64,000 bases of DNA from Thalassobacter stenotrophicus. GTDB lineage: Bacteria; Pseudomonadota; Alphaproteobacteria; Rhodobacterales; Rhodobacteraceae. How positions within the stretch are numbered: the first letter of the stretch is position 1; each line of letters begins with the position of its first letter. The position numbers were made by a program, and so were the translations under genes. Shown here in pieces: positions 63,844 to 64,000 of the stretch. The notes under the pieces are model-generated. The model ran no database searches. It worked only from the letters and a program-made list of their open reading frames with translations, and had not been told where the DNA came from. The stretch is taken from positions 618,621 to 682,620 of the forward strand of contig NZ_CYRX01000033.1 in assembly GCF_001458315.1 (NCBI RefSeq). Reading direction: 5' to 3'.

Positions 63844-64000
63844 GTGAATACAGGGTTACCATCATTGAGGGACGTCGCGAGTCGGGCAGGGGTGGTGTTG
63901 GCCAGGCTGATTCATCCCCGAATTTCGTGTAAAATGGCGTTCGACCTGTGGATAAGTGACGTGTTGGTCATATTAAGGATGTTTCGAGTCGGGTGGGGGT
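63844..64000 (+). pseudogene. Possible 5' fragment of a LacI-type regulator, running off the window
   Basis: A GTG at 63844 with a GGAGGGG site opens a frame whose residues 6-17 read PSLRDVASRAGV, the usual start of the LacI-family helix-turn-helix. After AGV the frame continues without resemblance to the family (VLARLIHPRIS) and stays open to the window edge. The most likely reading is a regulator gene cut by inserted DNA near 63894-63902. Chance similarity over 12 residues cannot be excluded. Confidence 0.3.

Noticed and set aside
63617..63865. 82-codon minus-strand open frame at the right end
   Set aside because: It has no motif and no ribosome binding site, and it overlaps the better-supported LacI-like start on the other strand.
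62007..64000. Prophage or integrative element at the tRNA
   Set aside because: No integrase, phage or conjugation gene is seen before the window ends; only an IS element is supported.

Overview
The window reads as a piece of chromosome from an alphaproteobacterium of the order Rhodobacterales, most likely the marine Roseobacter group. The evidence is high GC content and dense, mostly ATGA-coupled genes. It also has hallmark alphaproteobacterial genes and neighbourhoods: ribE-ribB-ribH-nusB, a PleD-type regulator next to DUF3572, a SUV3-like helicase with an S4 protein, 7Fe ferredoxin and CarD, a Mg-type HemB, and a single-permease LolCD pair. I cannot name the genus. Almost everything from 1 to 62082 is ordinary core or near-core chromosome. 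The last 1.9 kb, beyond a tRNA-Thr, is accessory DNA with an IS3-family element.

Layout. 1-8 kb: acetyl-CoA synthetase, a small lipoprotein, a 3-hydroxyisobutyrate dehydrogenase-type enzyme, a penicillin-acylase-family hydrolase and hemB. hemB has a perfect TGTC-N10-GACA (PpsR/CrtJ-type) site just before its ribosome binding site. 8-18 kb: mfd, two capsule genes (KpsC-type transferase and Wza-type export lipoprotein), and the riboflavin/nusB operon, in which the RibA half of RibBA is degenerate. 18-24 kb: a Kef-type antiporter, an acyl-CoA synthetase, moaA and a DUF3422 protein. 24-28 kb: pntAB transhydrogenase and a flavodoxin-fold protein.

28-38 kb holds a deacylation and peptide-uptake block: two M20 hydrolases, a complete five-gene peptide-type ABC transporter, and an HDAC-like deacetylase coupled to a glutathione peroxidase. 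38-44 kb: NUDIX, DUF1178, SDR and modABC molybdate uptake, a second NUDIX and DUF983. 44-46 kb is an extracytoplasmic stress module: a four-EF-hand periplasmic protein, an ECF sigma factor, a probable membrane anti-sigma factor and a ZraP/CnrR-like membrane protein. 46-52 kb holds two c-di-GMP synthases. One is PleD-like. The other is an HNOBA-GGDEF protein translationally coupled to a stand-alone H-NOX haem sensor, so nitric oxide or redox sensing probably feeds c-di-GMP here. Between them are DUF3572, a HAD phosphatase and a non-pyrrolysine MttB-family methyltransferase. 52-62 kb: lolC-lolD, a lysophospholipase-like hydrolase with an SCP2 protein, a TPR protein, the helicase/S4/fdxA/carD group, and cobS and cobT.

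The strongest leads for follow-up are the H-NOX/HNOBA-GGDEF pair with a non-canonical haem-propionate motif, the EF-hand/ECF/anti-sigma/ZraP cluster, and the PpsR-like site at hemB. Other leads are the AT-rich operator or attenuator before the peptide transporter, the nonsense-truncated but frameshift-competent IS3 element, and a LacI-type helix-turn-helix remnant at the right edge. I found no CRISPR array, prophage, rRNA operon or obvious defence system. I do not see a wholly new system that the sequence alone can prove.
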